Source: Petasospora fabianii (Eukaryota > Ascomycota > Saccharomycetes > Phaffomycetales > Wickerhamomycetaceae). Taken from it: a stretch of 64,000 nt of DNA. The stretch spans positions 372,001 through 436,000 of the forward strand of contig CP048719.1 in the NCBI GenBank assembly GCA_022641835.1. The letters run 5' to 3'. This document shows, piece by piece, positions 50,926-61,930 of the stretch (positions within the stretch are counted from its first letter, which is position 1; each line of letters begins with the position of its first letter). The position numbers were made by a program, and so were the translations under genes. The notes under the pieces were generated by a model. That model saw nothing but the letters and a program-made list of their open reading frames with translations. It had not been told where the DNA came from and did not search any database.

Positions 50926-52128
50926 TCAATCGGCGAAGAAGAGCTTATACTGTGTGGGGTCATCCGCGGGAGGGCCAATACTGAAATTCCCCTCTAGCTT
51001 ATTGGTGTCCACAATGATAGTGTAGAGAGTACATGAACGATTCAATCCCACAGCACCGGGAATTGGATAACGACAAATTGACTCGTCACCATTCTCCTTA
51101 TCACTCAATCTCACGCGGAATGACTCAAAGCTGGCGTCAGTTTCCTTGTTTATATCAAGCAAACGAGAATATCTTTGCGTCGAGGACAGAGATGCTTTAT
51201 TTGAAGGAACCTTGGCGTGCAAAACAGAGTCAACAATATGATTTGTGTGTGAAGCGACCCCGGTGTGCTCATCTGGTGGTAAGATCGCAATACCCTTTGG
51301 CGTGATCTCAACGCTACACCAATGAGTAGGATCACCCATGAGGAAGTTACAACAGCTAGCACAACGCTCTTTCTCAATCAAATCAACTGCAGCCTCCACG
51401 CTTTCCTGCTCCAATGCCTTCCTTAAGATGAAATGCACAGGCAACCTATTATAATCAACCTCGTTCGCACTGATGGCGTTCAACATAATGGCAAGGCCAG
51501 AAGAGTTGAATCCCCACTTACCAATAATACCTGCCTCAGCCAAGTACAGCAGTCTTGGTTTACCCTCCTGAGCAACATCCAGCCAGATCATAAACTCATC
51601 AGCCTCAGGCATCCAATCCCAGTTTTGGCCAACGTAGACATCACCACTCATTTTCTGCTTTTGGCCAAGAGAGGTACAACCATCACTGATCTCAACCATG
51701 GTAATCTCACTTCTCACATTGAGCGCCAGGATATCAATCAAATCTCTTCCTGAACCCTCTGCAATCCCTCGCAACTCCTCCAAGATCTCAACATGATCTC
51801 TTTCAAGCATTGGGATAAACTTCTCCGCACGAGCACGCGCAACGTTCCAGTGAACACCCCGAGCATCTTCATAGAGCTTAGCATAAACCTCAATAGCTCG
51901 ATCTATACGAGTTTTGGCCACCATTCCATGCTGAAATCCAATTGAGTAAGCATCTGTACCGGTCAACTTGGCATAGGGGATATGAGTGTCGTAAAATTGG
52001 CCCGGTGTGATGGGGTCAAGACGAGGCGGTTTACTTATCCATTGTCCCATAGCTCTTAATTGTTCCCTGTACGCTGTTGACCCATACACAAAGATATTTG
52101 AGGATTTGCTAAAGGTTTTGCGGCCCAT
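50926..52128 (-). CDS. Penicillin acyltransferase-like Ntn hydrolase (C45 family)
   Basis: Resembles acyl-CoA:6-aminopenicillanic acid acyltransferase, an N-terminal nucleophile hydrolase that cleaves itself before an internal Cys. In this 400-residue product the expected cleavage site is Gly150-Cys151 in ISDGCTSLGQ, with NVRSEITM before and GQNWDWMPE and NSSGLAIMLNAISA after, all typical of the family. The reaction is probably amide-bond hydrolysis or acyl transfer to an unknown substrate; no other penicillin gene is near. It lacks a peroxisomal ARL-type C-terminus (ends FFAD). A start at Met27 is also possible. It is tandem with an amidase gene. Confidence 0.85.
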   Translation of the reverse strand: MGRKTFSKSSNIFVYGSTAYREQLRAMGQWISKPPRLDPITPGQFYDTHIPYAKLTGTDAYSIGFQHGMVAKTRIDRAIEVYAKLYEDARGVHWNVARARAEKFIPMLERDHVEILEELRGIAEGSGRDLIDILALNVRSEITMVEISDGCTSLGQKQKMSGDVYVGQNWDWMPEADEFMIWLDVAQEGKPRLLYLAEAGIIGKWGFNSSGLAIMLNAISANEVDYNRLPVHFILRKALEQESVEAAVDLIEKERCASCCNFLMGDPTHWCSVEITPKGIAILPPDEHTGVASHTNHIVDSVLHAKVPSNKASLSSTQRYSRLLDINKETDASFESFRVRLSDKENGDESICRYPIPGAVGLNRSCTLYTIIVDTNKLEGNFSIGPPADDPTQYKLFFAD

Positions 52129-52450
52129 TCCTTATTTGTAGTTACCCAAGTACTGATAAATCGTGGTTGAGACAATAGGAGATAAGCCCAGATAAGGAAA
52201 TAAAGCCGACGCAGGGGTCCCATACTACTGAGAAGCCTTAAAGGACCAGTCATTATCGATCTGTCGAATGATTATATGCCCATTGCTAAGATATGTTTCA
52301 TCTCAGGCGTATAGTAAGCTACACTGAGGAACGAATGGCTCATCAGGAGATTGGCCCATGAAGCAATGCAGTGCGCGGCCCTCTGTCAACGACCTACACA
52401 GACTCGTTCAGTTATGTCAGATATGCTAGAGGTGGTGTTCATTGAGTACA
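52129..52450. other. Gap between the C45 hydrolase and amidase genes
   Basis: 322 bp, promoter of the C45 hydrolase and 3' flank of the amidase; nothing further seen. Confidence 0.6.
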
Positions 52451-54055
52451 CTACCTTTTTGCTAAAGCGTCCTTGATAGTACGCACAGTCTCTAAGACCA
52501 ACTCTTCTTCGAGGCGTGGTCCAAGCACCTGCAATCCGACCCACATGCCTTTGATATCGTCAGCGTTGTAATTAGAATGAACAGTGAGGTCCTGTGTAGA
52601 CAGGAGCTTTGAGTTTGTCTTCACTGTGGCCAACTTGAGGGCGTCATCCACCTTCATTGCTGGGAAGGCACATGCCGGGACGTCTAGGACATTGGCTAAG
52701 GGTGAGTATGTGACATCCTCAAACTCGCCAAATTTCACACCAGCATACGCTGTGACTGGCATTATCAGGCCATCAATCCCAAGGCGGAGCCACTCTCCCC
52801 AGAATCGGTTTGTCTTGTAGCTTCTGCTCTCGTTTAGGGCAAACAGCTGTGATGCTGTAAGCTCCTTAGTCTCCTTCATTTTCTCGATTCCAGGTATATC
52901 CTCACGACTCAGCTCATACGACTCAACAATCTTTTTGAAAGCATTGCTTGACATAAAAGTTTCAGCAAACCCAGCAATATCACTCAACATCTCCTTCTTT
53001 GTCCATTTCAATACTGTGTGTCCTTGCTTTTCGAGAGCTTTAACAGTTTCTTTCAAAGCGACTGATACAGGAACTGTCGGCTCGATCTTTGCATCATCAT
53101 ACAGAACCGCTAGGGTCAGTGACTCTTTATATGCCTTAGCCCAAGGTTTTCTCACAGCATGTATATCCTTTTTCCAGGCTTCCTTCGCCATGAGCTCTGC
53201 ATACAATTCAATTGTCTCGAGATCCTGTGCTAGCGGTCCATTAGTAGGTTTGAGACTCTCAATACCAGCGACAACGGCTTCTGGATTAGAGTGTGTAGTT
53301 CTTTGAGTGCACATTCTGAGCCCGTAGAGGCCATTGAACGATGCAGGCTGTCTGATGCTTCCTCCTAGATCACTCCCGACCCCCAATGGAGATCCACGTA
53401 GTGCAACCAGAGCGGCTTCTCCACCGCTAGATCCACCAGGGGAAAGATTGGTATTCCATGGGTTAAGAGTCTTTCCAAAGAGATTGCTTTTCGTCTCGAT
53501 GTTGAATGCAGCGATTGGTGTAGTGGTCTTGCACAGTGGGATGGCTCCTGCATCTATGAGGATCTTGACATTTGGTGATGACTTCTTAGCAGCGTGGCAG
53601 GCAGAGCGGGAGATAAGACAAAGGGTTGTTTGTGTTCCTTCGAGATCGAACTCATCTTTCAGCGAGAAGGGAAGGCCGTGGAGTGGTCCTATTAGGGAGC
53701 CCGTGGACTCGTAGTGATAGTCAAGCTCGGCGGCTTTGTTCAGCGCTTGCTTGAAGAGCGGTTCAGCAATGCAGTTCACCAGCTGGTGGGCGAGGGCAGC
53801 CCTATGGCAGAAAGCTTGAGTGACTTCAACACAAGACCACTGCTTGCTGCGGATCTTCTCGAGAATTTGGAGGGCGGAAGAGTTGGTGATGAGAAGCTCA
53901 TCTGGCGACAGTAACCCCGATGTCTCCAGGAACCCCACGATGCGAGTATCATGAGGACGGTGGTCGCTCGGAAGTGGCGAGAACGACGCAATTATCTCGT
54001 CCCGATTCGTGCGCTTCACCTCAGCCTGAGAGGCAAGTGTCTCAGGGATGGACAT
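52451..54055 (-). CDS. Amidase-signature hydrolase (Amd2-like)
   Basis: An amidase-signature family enzyme hydrolysing carboxamides. The 534-residue product carries the full Ser-cisSer-Lys triad: Lys133 (PFSLKDEFD), the cis Ser209 in SPGGSSGGE and nucleophile Ser233 in GSDLGGSIRQPASF; the 24-residue spacing of the two serines equals that in FAAH. The C-terminal part includes DGLIMPVTAYAGVKFGEF and VGLQVLGPRLEEE. It resembles fungal acetamidases and S. cerevisiae Amd2 (549 residues). The substrate cannot be read from sequence. Confidence 0.92.
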   Translation of the reverse strand: MSIPETLASQAEVKRTNRDEIIASFSPLPSDHRPHDTRIVGFLETSGLLSPDELLITNSSALQILEKIRSKQWSCVEVTQAFCHRAALAHQLVNCIAEPLFKQALNKAAELDYHYESTGSLIGPLHGLPFSLKDEFDLEGTQTTLCLISRSACHAAKKSSPNVKILIDAGAIPLCKTTTPIAAFNIETKSNLFGKTLNPWNTNLSPGGSSGGEAALVALRGSPLGVGSDLGGSIRQPASFNGLYGLRMCTQRTTHSNPEAVVAGIESLKPTNGPLAQDLETIELYAELMAKEAWKKDIHAVRKPWAKAYKESLTLAVLYDDAKIEPTVPVSVALKETVKALEKQGHTVLKWTKKEMLSDIAGFAETFMSSNAFKKIVESYELSREDIPGIEKMKETKELTASQLFALNESRSYKTNRFWGEWLRLGIDGLIMPVTAYAGVKFGEFEDVTYSPLANVLDVPACAFPAMKVDDALKLATVKTNSKLLSTQDLTVHSNYNADDIKGMWVGLQVLGPRLEEELVLETVRTIKDALAKR

Positions 54056-54445
54056 GGCACTCTAGTGGCGAATGGAGGCCCTGGCCAGGTGTTGTGGGGA
54101 GAATGGATGGCTGAGACTTGTGCCGCGAAGTTTGTGCTTTGCACCCTTGCGGTGGAGGAAAGGGTGCATCGGTAGTTTTAGGGTGAATGTGGCGATTTAT
54201 GTACATTATTTGAAGATGAACATGCCATTGCTATAGTTAATTAACTATAAGATAAGAGAACAGTGCGGATATCGATAGCCGATACTTCTGATCAGACAAA
54301 CTATGCCCTTGCTCTCGAAGGCCACCCCAGGGACCCCATGCTCATCACCACATCAACAACAATCGCGCACGAAAAAGATCTTTAATGCGAACAGTGAGAA
54401 ACCTAAACACATCTGAGGAAGCGATTTCACTCTCCAGACCACAAT
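54056..54445. promoter_or_regulatory. Divergent amidase/GRC3 promoter region
   Basis: A 390-bp gap between divergent start codons; no distinct motif noted. Confidence 0.6.
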
Positions 54446-56354
54446 ATGGCCACTAGCGGTGAGTATTTCAAGCTTCATTGCGGCTGGGGTATATCTTACT
54501 AACGCTTCTGCAGCTTTCCAGGCGCTCCAGGCACAGGATGAGATGCCTAACTACCAAGCCAATACGTCGGACGAAGAGAGCGACTCCGAGCTTGGGTCTA
54601 CAGTACCGCCCACACCTCTTGTTTCCATGGACATCACAGCAGAACAAAGCACAATAGTGATTCCTACGTTACTTCCCAAAGAACAGTCTCGATATGTCCA
54701 CTCAAACTTCACACCGAACGACGACAACGTCATCTACGGAGACAACTACGTCATCTTTGGGTTGAAGACGAATCAAAATGTATTGATCAGGGGACAGTTC
54801 ACACTTGAGATACAAAGAGGTGCTATTGAAATCAATGGTGTTGTCTACCACTCGTCGTCTGAGCCGCTGAAGTTCATCAATCCAATCTCCAATGCTCTTC
54901 CATTAATACAAGCCACTCAAGTCACAGACTCATCTCTGCTCAGGAACGTGTCGTCCGTGGAAACCAAACATCTTTTCACATCGGCATACAAATCTGTGAT
55001 TAGAGTCTCAAATTTACACACAGGGCTAGAAGGTATCGGACGCCTTGCTCCGCAGCTCAAACATCTCTTCTGGAATTTCAACAATCTCAGCTCGGATGAC
55101 ATCAAGAATCTCAATGAACACGAAGAGGCATTTACAGGGTACACATTCTTCCCCACGCTAAAACCAGACAATACAGTGTCCATCCTCAAGTATAGACAGT
55201 GGGAAAACACATTGTACGACTTCACATCCCTTTACAAGAATAATAATCTCCTCAAGATCGTCGTGATTGGGGGAAAGAACTCCGGCAAGTCAACGTTCCT
55301 TCGTCTCCTCCACGAACGTATCCTATCCACAACAGCCGACCTCCCATTACATATCCTCGATCTAGACCCGGGCCAGTGTGAATACTCAAGACCAGACTGT
55401 ATATCTCTGTCTTCTCACACATCTGTCCACCATGGGAATCATCTCTCTCTAACATCTCCATCCAACTCCAAAACACACTATATCGGGTTTTCATCCCCAA
55501 AGGACCAACCGAACCGATACGATACATTAGTAAATGACCTCATCGCTACATATGAGGCAGACGGTGCCATTAAACATGAATCTCTGCTTGTCAATACCCC
55601 AGGTTGGATCAAAGGTTATGGTCTTTCCCTCACTAAGAAACTCATTGAACGTCTAAAGCCAACGCATGTCGTGTACTTAAACAATGGTACTCCAGATCTA
55701 GAGGACTTGAAGATCCCACCAGGGACAGAGATTGTCCCTGCTGATGGTGTTTACAATAGTTCTGTCTCAAAATTCTCTGCGGCACAGTTGAGACTGTGTA
55801 AACTACTGGGGTACTTCCACAAGAAACATGATTTTGCCTTTGATTTTGAGCCATTACTGTTTGGTGCTCCATTACAGGTGAGCTATGGTGAAGATTGTAT
55901 TCGGGGAGTTGTGGTTCTTGGTGAGGATGGGCTGGATGCGGGAAAGTCGAAGGAGATAATCGAGGCTGGAATCGTGGCAGTTTGTAGTGTCGCAAAGACC
56001 GTCTTAGATGGCTGGGAGTTGAAAGGTAACGGTTTACAATTGATTGATTCCAAGTGGCTAAATCCTGTGACAGATATCAAGACCCATGGTCTAGGTCTTG
56101 TACACTCCGTTGACACACAGAAGAAACTTGTCAATATTTACATTCCAGAGTTTGAGGATTTATCAAAACAAGATACACATGAGTATATCCTTGTCAGAGG
56201 AAGAACTGAGGTCCCTATTGCTGAGCTTGCATCAAATGAAGTTGTTAAAAAGTTTGGGCGCACAAACTTACCATACGTTAGCTTTGAGAAACTCAGTGAG
56301 TACGACAAGAACTGGAAGGTCAGAAAGAATGTTCAAAGAAGGGGTCAACAGTGA
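54446..56354 (+). CDS. GRC3: Polynucleotide 5'-kinase Grc3, one intron
   Basis: With the Las1 nuclease, Grc3 phosphorylates and processes ITS2 of pre-rRNA, and acts in rDNA transcription termination. Exon 1 (54446-54458) encodes only MATS plus one base; the intron (54459-54513, 55 bp) starts GTGAGT, has TACTAAC at 54497-54503 and ends CAG; exon 2 is 54514-56354. The 617-residue product (S. cerevisiae Grc3 is 632) has the P-loop GGKNSGKST (257-265) and, beyond it, DLDPGQCEYSRP and LVNTPGWIKGYG, motifs of the Clp1/Grc3 family. Its 3' end is 66 bp from the convergent RIX7 gene. Confidence 0.94.
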
Positions 56355-56420
56355 CATATGTCTACAAAGATTACACGAACTCTATTCAATAAACATTATG
56401 CATAATGAAAGTCATTAAAC

Positions 56421-58912
56421 TCATTCCTCAGCCTTTGATGGCTCATCATTAGTAGGCTCAGCAGCCAAAGACCAACCCATTTTCTTATTGAGTCTCTCAT
56501 ACTTGGCACGATCCCTGTCATTAACAGATGGCTTCACACTGTTTAAAGCTCTCTCAAAGTCATCCTTAGTCACAAAGATCTGCTCATCGGAATCACCATC
56601 TGTCATCTCCTGATCATCTGAGCTTGGCGGTTTCAAAGTGAAGAATTTCTTCTTCAATGCAATAACACCAGCCTCTCTAACCATGGAGGACAAATCAGCA
56701 CCAGAGAAGTTTCTGCATCTTTCATCATGTGAGATAGCAGACAAGTCGACGTCATCAGCCACTGGCGTCTTGTTAACATTGATCACAGTCTTCAAAATAT
56801 CCAATCTCTCCTGCGCGTTAGGCAGCTCAATGAACAACGTCTTATCCAATCTTCCTGGTCTCAGCATGGCTGGATCGATCATATCTGGTCTGTTAGTGGC
56901 TCCAATGACAAATATACCCTTACGATCATTCAAACCATCCAGTTCCGTAAGCAAAGTGTTAACGACTCTAGATGAACTCTCAGACAGTGACGAATCTCTT
57001 CTTGGAACGAGAGCGTCCAATTCATCAAAGAAGATCACGCATGGTACACTCGCACGAGCTCTTGTGAAAACCTGACGGATAGCCTTCTCTGACTCACCAA
57101 CATACTTATTGAGAAGTTCAGGACCTTTAATAGAGATGAAGTTTGCACGGGACTCATTGGCAACGGCCTTTGCGAGTAGAGTCTTACCACAACCTGGAGG
57201 ACCCCACATCAACACACCAGCTGGGGCATGAATACCAACACGTTCGTAAATTCCAGGATTACGGATTGGTTGGACAATTGCCATGTTGAGTTCGATACGG
57301 ATTTGAGTGAGGGCACCGACACTGGCCCATGTGACGTCAGGAACCGTTGCAAAGCCCTCTCTCTTGGCTGTTGGCTGAATGGTTGGAAGAGCAGTGAGGA
57401 AGTCCTCATATGTGATGGCCAATGGGGCAAGTTGTTCGGCTGTGAGGGGTGTTGGATGTCTTAAAAGGAACTTTTGGATTGTGGAGAGCGATTCAAGACT
57501 TTCTGGTTCAAGCCCTTGGGTAAGAAGATCAGAATCATCGGTTAATGTACTGGAAATTCTCTTGATGGCACAGATACCGGCAGCTGCAGTGAGTGCTTTG
57601 AGATCAGCACCGACATAACCTGGAGTGGCCTTAGCAAGTCTGGCAAAATCGAGCTCACCATCAATCTTGAGCTTAGAACTCATCTTCTTGAGGATATGGA
57701 GCCTGGATGCCTCGTTCGGAACGTTAAGACAAATCTCTCTGTCGAATCTTCCAGCTCTTCTCAATGCAGGATCGAGAGAATCGGGTCTATTTGTAGCACC
57801 AATGATGATGACTGGTTGACCATTGGTCTTATCTAGACTCAGCTCATCGATAGATGTGAGCATCTGTGCCACGATTCTTCTCTCCATCTCCCTCTGGGCA
57901 CCTTCTCTCTTTGGTGTAATTGCGTCAATCTCATCAAAGAAGATGATACATGGTGCTAACGTTTTGGCCTCGTCGAACAACTCACGAATCTTCTTTTCAC
58001 TCTCACCAGACATACCACTGACCACAGATGGTGCTGAAATGGAAATGAATGGCACCTTTAAATCACCAGCGAGGGCATTGGCAATGGTTGTCTTACCACA
58101 ACCTGGTGGACCATGCAGCAAAACACCACGAGGAGGTTCCACACCAGTTGTCTTGTAAATTTCTGGATGCAAGATTGGCATACCAACAATCTCCATGAGC
58201 TGCGTAATGACTTCGTCCATACCTCCAAGCTCAGAGAGCGATGACGTCGGTGGGGCTCTGTTCTTGTCTACTTTATGTTAGTTAGTACTCTTGTCAGCGG
58301 TGGGGGGAAACAAACCAATGATTGCAACATACCCTTTTGTCTTTTCGATGGTCTTGATGAGTCCTTCGATCTCTTCTTGGACTTCTTAGAGTCATTCTCT
58401 ACTTCGTCTTTCACCTCTGAAGTGTCTTCCTTCTCGGTGACTTCTGGCGTTTCGGCAGCTGGTGTTGGTACATCGGCTGGCTTGATGTTCCAGACATTCA
58501 CAACAGATTTGTTCATGTCATTCGTATCTTGAACATCCATTAATTCGTCAACTTCAATACCATCGAAATCGGAATCGTTTTCCTCCTCCTGTGGGGCATG
58601 GCCGTAGACACTCTCAAACTCGGCCCTCTCTTCCTCTCTGATCTGGTTGAGAATTCTCTCCAAAGTCTTTTCTAGAACCACTTTCTTCACTCGTTGAAGT
58701 GATAAGTCCTTTTGTTGAGCATAGAGCATAGTCTCAGAGAGCGTGAGATCCTTAGCCATGGCGATGAGGGACACTTCATCCTCCTCATCAGGGTTGTTTC
58801 TCTTGTTTACCGCCGTCTTCTCCTCGAGAAGCCTGTCGATCAGACCGGCCAGCTTCAGATCCAACGACTGGACGAGAGACGTTCCCTTCTTTCCTGACTT
58901 GATCTTCACCAT
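56421..58912 (-). CDS. RIX7: AAA ATPase Rix7, one intron
   Basis: Type-II AAA ATPase that extracts Nsa1 from pre-60S particles in the nucleus. Exon 1 is 58333-58912, exon 2 is 56421-58267; the intron (58268-58332, 65 bp) starts GTATGT, has TACTAAC and ends TAG. The 808-residue product (S. cerevisiae 837) has an NVL-type N-terminus with acidic ([18 protein letters not shown]) and lysine-rich segments, and then [15 protein letters not shown], which is formed across the splice junction. Both AAA modules are intact, each with GPPGCGKT and with FFDEIDAI or FFDELDAL Walker B. The intron separates the N-terminal domain from the ATPase. Confidence 0.96.
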
Positions 58913-59089
58913 CCTCAGGTTATTTATGCACAGCTTTTCGGGCCCCTGATTTCAAGAGTCCACTAGTGCTCAAAGGTGTCAAACTTTACCCAAGGGAAAA
59001 AAAACCAAAGCTAGCGGAGTGCCCCTACCGCCCTGCTCATCGGTGCCCTCGGATATTTGTTCAAAAGTCCAAACAATTTTCCTCAATAA

Positions 59090-59095
59090 CACGTG
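59090..59095. promoter_or_regulatory. CACGTG box (candidate Cbf1 site) upstream of COX12
   Basis: CACGTGAC, 143 bases before the COX12 ATG; matches the Cbf1 consensus. Confidence 0.5.
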
Positions 59096-59107
59096 ACTTC
59101 CGGTCGG

Positions 59108-59114
59108 CCAATCA
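59108..59114 (+). promoter_or_regulatory. CCAATCA box upstream of COX12
   Basis: Part of GGCCAATCA, identical to the SDH3 promoter 9-mer and fitting the Hap-complex consensus CCAATNA; 124 bases before the ATG. Confidence 0.55.
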
Positions 59115-59237
59115 GCAGGGCGTAAATTTCCTCTGGCGCGATGTCGTACGAATTTTCAACATCGCAGACAAAAAGGGCCATCAACTCCATTGATTAACCT
59201 GGAGAAGACAGCATACACACATCACACAATCGTTACA

Positions 59238-59477
59238 ATGTCCGAGGAAACCCCACTTAGAACCGTCGGTTTCGACGCCAGATTCCCAAACCAGAACCAG
59301 ACCAAGCACTGCTGGCAATCATACGTGGACTACCACAAGTGTATCAACGCCAAGGGTGAGGACTTTGAGCCATGCAAGGTGTTCTTCAAGACCTACTCCG
59401 CATTGTGCCCAGTTGACTGGGTCGAGAAGTGGGATGGTCAGAGAGAGGCCGGTAAATTTGCTGGTGACTTGAACTAA
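59238..59477 (+). CDS. COX12: Cytochrome c oxidase subunit VIb
   Basis: Small intermembrane-space subunit of complex IV, imported by the Mia40 pathway through a twin CX9C-type fold. The 79-residue product (S. cerevisiae 83) carries TVGFDARFPNQNQTKHCWQSYVDYHKC, GEDFEPCKVFFKTYSALCPVDWVEKWD and REAGKFAGDLN; the four cysteines fall in CX9C and CX10C spacing. The ATG at 59238 (MSEETPL) matches the family start; the open frame upstream is leader. Confidence 0.97.
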   Translation: MSEETPLRTVGFDARFPNQNQTKHCWQSYVDYHKCINAKGEDFEPCKVFFKTYSALCPVDWVEKWDGQREAGKFAGDLN

Positions 59478-59981
59478 GCTCCTCACATCCATCACAACCC
59501 GAACTCTTCCTCACAAGCTAGATCTTAAGATTGCCCATAACAAGGAGAGCGAGGGACACGCCTAATACTCCCAGCACATTAAAACATACCACAAAACATA
59601 CAAAAAAACAAAAACCCACACAAACATATACATTCCAAACTAACGAGATAACTGGTGTCGTGCATTTCTGTCTTCCATCATCTATTTCAAAGGAAGGCAC
59701 GAGTTGTGTCCCACTGGTTATCATCACGAAAAACACTCATCAGTTTTCCCCTATTTATTGGAGCATTTCTGGTTTCAACTCACATCAATCATCCACCACA
59801 CACATTTGCCTTTTGATCCATTTTATACAGATGTGAATTTACGGTGCTACGGCCTCATTTTGTTAAACGCCTTTTTCAGTGATTTTGGAGTCTCAAGGGG
59901 GAGGTATCAATTCATCTACGACTCCTTGACTTTCATTATCATCAATGTAGTTCTATTGTTCAACACTAGTACACCCTTATA
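59478..59981. other. Convergent 3' region, COX12 and JLP2
   Basis: 504 bp with A-rich and CA-rich patches; no gene seen. Confidence 0.6.
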
Positions 59982-60699
59982 TCACATGAAGTCTTCATTC
60001 ATCCTCCTTTTGTTACTGGCCTTCTCTACCTCTTCCTCTGTAAAGATGTCATCGTACAGTGACTCTTGTCTCTTCTTTTCCTCAACAGCTCTCCTCTTTT
60101 CAGCCTCAGCAGCAGCCTTCTCCTCTCTCTTTGCCTGCAATGCCCTTTGCACAGCATCCTTGTCTCTTGCATTTCTTGCAGCAATCAACAAGTTCCTCCC
60201 GACAAGCTCCTCCCTCGTCTTCTTCAACCTATTCAAGATGGCATTGTCCTTGAACTGAATATGAATCTTTTTTACTCTCTTGGGGTTCTTGAAACTGACT
60301 TCACCTTCAGCCATACCTTTACTCTTCCTCAAATTTGCCCAAGGTGTGTAGATTATAGTGACGTTATCCCTTTTGTTCCCCTGGATGGAATTGGCCTTTG
60401 TCAACTGTGCACAATCTGGAAACATGGGGTTAGTATTACAGACTCATACAAAACTCCATTGAACTCAATTGTGACTCACCTATAAGCAGCCCTTCCGGAA
60501 TATTTTCCCAATTCTCTCCAGGATTCAATCGTAGGTACACATGGGCACTACTCAATGTGTCAGTGTGGAACCATACGTCTTCTTCAAACCCAAATTTGAT
60601 GAGATCCTCATTCTCATGCTTATCCTTCCCCATGTACACAAATCGTGGATCGGACTCGAAAGAGTGGTCTGAACCAATAGATCTGTAGTAGTAAACCAT
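59982..60699 (-). CDS. JLP2: CCDC25/Jlp2 family protein (NFACT-R), one intron
   Basis: Member of the CCDC25 (DUF814/NFACT-R) family; S. cerevisiae Jlp2 is of unknown function. Exon 1 is 60480-60699, exon 2 is 59982-60415; the 64-bp intron starts GTGAGT, has TACTAAC and ends CAG. The 217-residue product begins [11 protein letters not shown] and has [82 protein letters not shown] and a charged coiled-coil C-terminus. The IQGNK and PWANLRK motifs, joined correctly only after splicing, are family signatures. Divergent from the DNAJC9-like gene. Confidence 0.92.
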
Positions 60700-60910
60700 A
60701 TCTAGATGTCAAAGATCTTGTGAGGTCGACGTCCTGAGAATGATACAACAGCAAGATCAGAAACTTGAAAGATGTGGAGAGTGGCAAATGATTGGAGACA
60801 GATCAGCGCGTTCAAGATTTCGCGTACATCACCAAAGATTGACGCGTCAAGGTCATCACCCATCAACACACATTCTGAAGCTAAGAATCTTTTCATCATC
60901 ATCTGAGGCC

Positions 60911-61747
60911 ATGACTGTTCCCTTTCCTGATTTAGACCCCTATGAAACTTTGAAGATTGAAAACAAGGCCACTGAGGCTGAGATCAAGAAGGCATACAGA
61001 CGGCTCTGTCTCGTGCACCACCCTGATAAACTCCAGGGCAAGACGGAGGAAGAGCAGGCCCTGTCTCGGGTCGAGTTTGAAAAGATCCAATTTTCACACT
61101 TGATCTTATCTGATCCGAAAAAGAGGAAAAGATACGACGATACTGGTTCTTTGGAAGACATTGGTGACTCTGATTTTGACTGGTTTGAGTATTTCAGCAA
61201 CACCAAGACAGAGATCAATGAGGAAAGCATCGCTATGGACAAAAAGCTGTATCAAGGCAGTACTGATGAAGAGGAGGACATTATCGAGAGTATGGTCCAG
61301 AGTGATGGTGACTTTTTGTACCTTTTTGAGGCCGTTCCACATACTGAAGTCACAGAGGATGAGGAGAAGAGACTTTTCAAAATTGTCTCAAAGCTCGTGG
61401 AGGATGGCGTTCTAGAGACATCTAAAAACTGGGAAACGTATCAAAAGAAGCGCAAGACGCTATTCAAGAAGCTGCTAAAGAGTCAGAAGAGTGAGGCCAG
61501 TGAGGCTGATGAGTTAAAGAAGCAGATAGCTGGTAAGAGAAAGCTTGAAAGTGAAGATGATCTCAAGCAACTGATTCAAAGTAAGAAGAAGCAGAGTATG
61601 GATGATCTCATTGCTAGAATGGAGGCCAAGTATGCAGGCAGTTCCAAAAAGAAATCATCAAAGTCTAAAAAACCGAAGAAGAGTGACTACGATATCGACG
61701 ATGCCGAGTTTGAGAAGCTGCAGAAGAAAATGGGACTCAGAAAGTAA
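60911..61747 (+). CDS. DNAJC9-like J-domain protein
   Basis: The 278-residue product has an N-terminal J domain (YETLKIENKATEAEIKKAYRRLCLVHHPDKL, with the HPD needed to stimulate Hsp70, followed by SDPKKRKRYDDTGS) and a charged helical C-terminus with EDIIESMVQSDGDFLYLFEAV and SMDDLIARMEAKY. This is the layout of DNAJC9, a histone H3-H4 co-chaperone. Lys-rich repeats near the end may be a nuclear signal. The ATG at 60911 starts the J domain with the usual short lead (MTVPFPDLDPYE). I am not aware of a direct S. cerevisiae orthologue. Convergent with GSP1. Confidence 0.88.
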   Translation: MTVPFPDLDPYETLKIENKATEAEIKKAYRRLCLVHHPDKLQGKTEEEQALSRVEFEKIQFSHLILSDPKKRKRYDDTGSLEDIGDSDFDWFEYFSNTKTEINEESIAMDKKLYQGSTDEEEDIIESMVQSDGDFLYLFEAVPHTEVTEDEEKRLFKIVSKLVEDGVLETSKNWETYQKKRKTLFKKLLKSQKSEASEADELKKQIAGKRKLESEDDLKQLIQSKKKQSMDDLIARMEAKYAGSSKKKSSKSKKPKKSDYDIDDAEFEKLQKKMGLRK

Positions 61748-61930
61748 CATTTTCTATATGGACAAACTACGATATATGAAACCTTTTAAAGAAATTAATA
61801 ATCGCAGACACGTATATCATTCGCCCTCCTGGCGTCTAAACCAAAATAGAAACGCTCATTTACATAAGACAATGTGACTGCAAAGGGTAATCAAGCAAGA
61901 AGTAATGAACAGTTAAATGACGAAACCTTC

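Larger units (their letters stand above)
58913..59237. promoter_or_regulatory. Divergent RIX7/COX12 promoter region
   Basis: 325 bp containing a CACGTGAC box (59090-59097) and a CCAATCA box (59108-59114), about 12 bp apart. Confidence 0.7.

Noticed and set aside
56098-56418. Plus-strand ORF at the 3' end of GRC3
   Set aside because: Out-of-frame shadow of GRC3 with no independent support.
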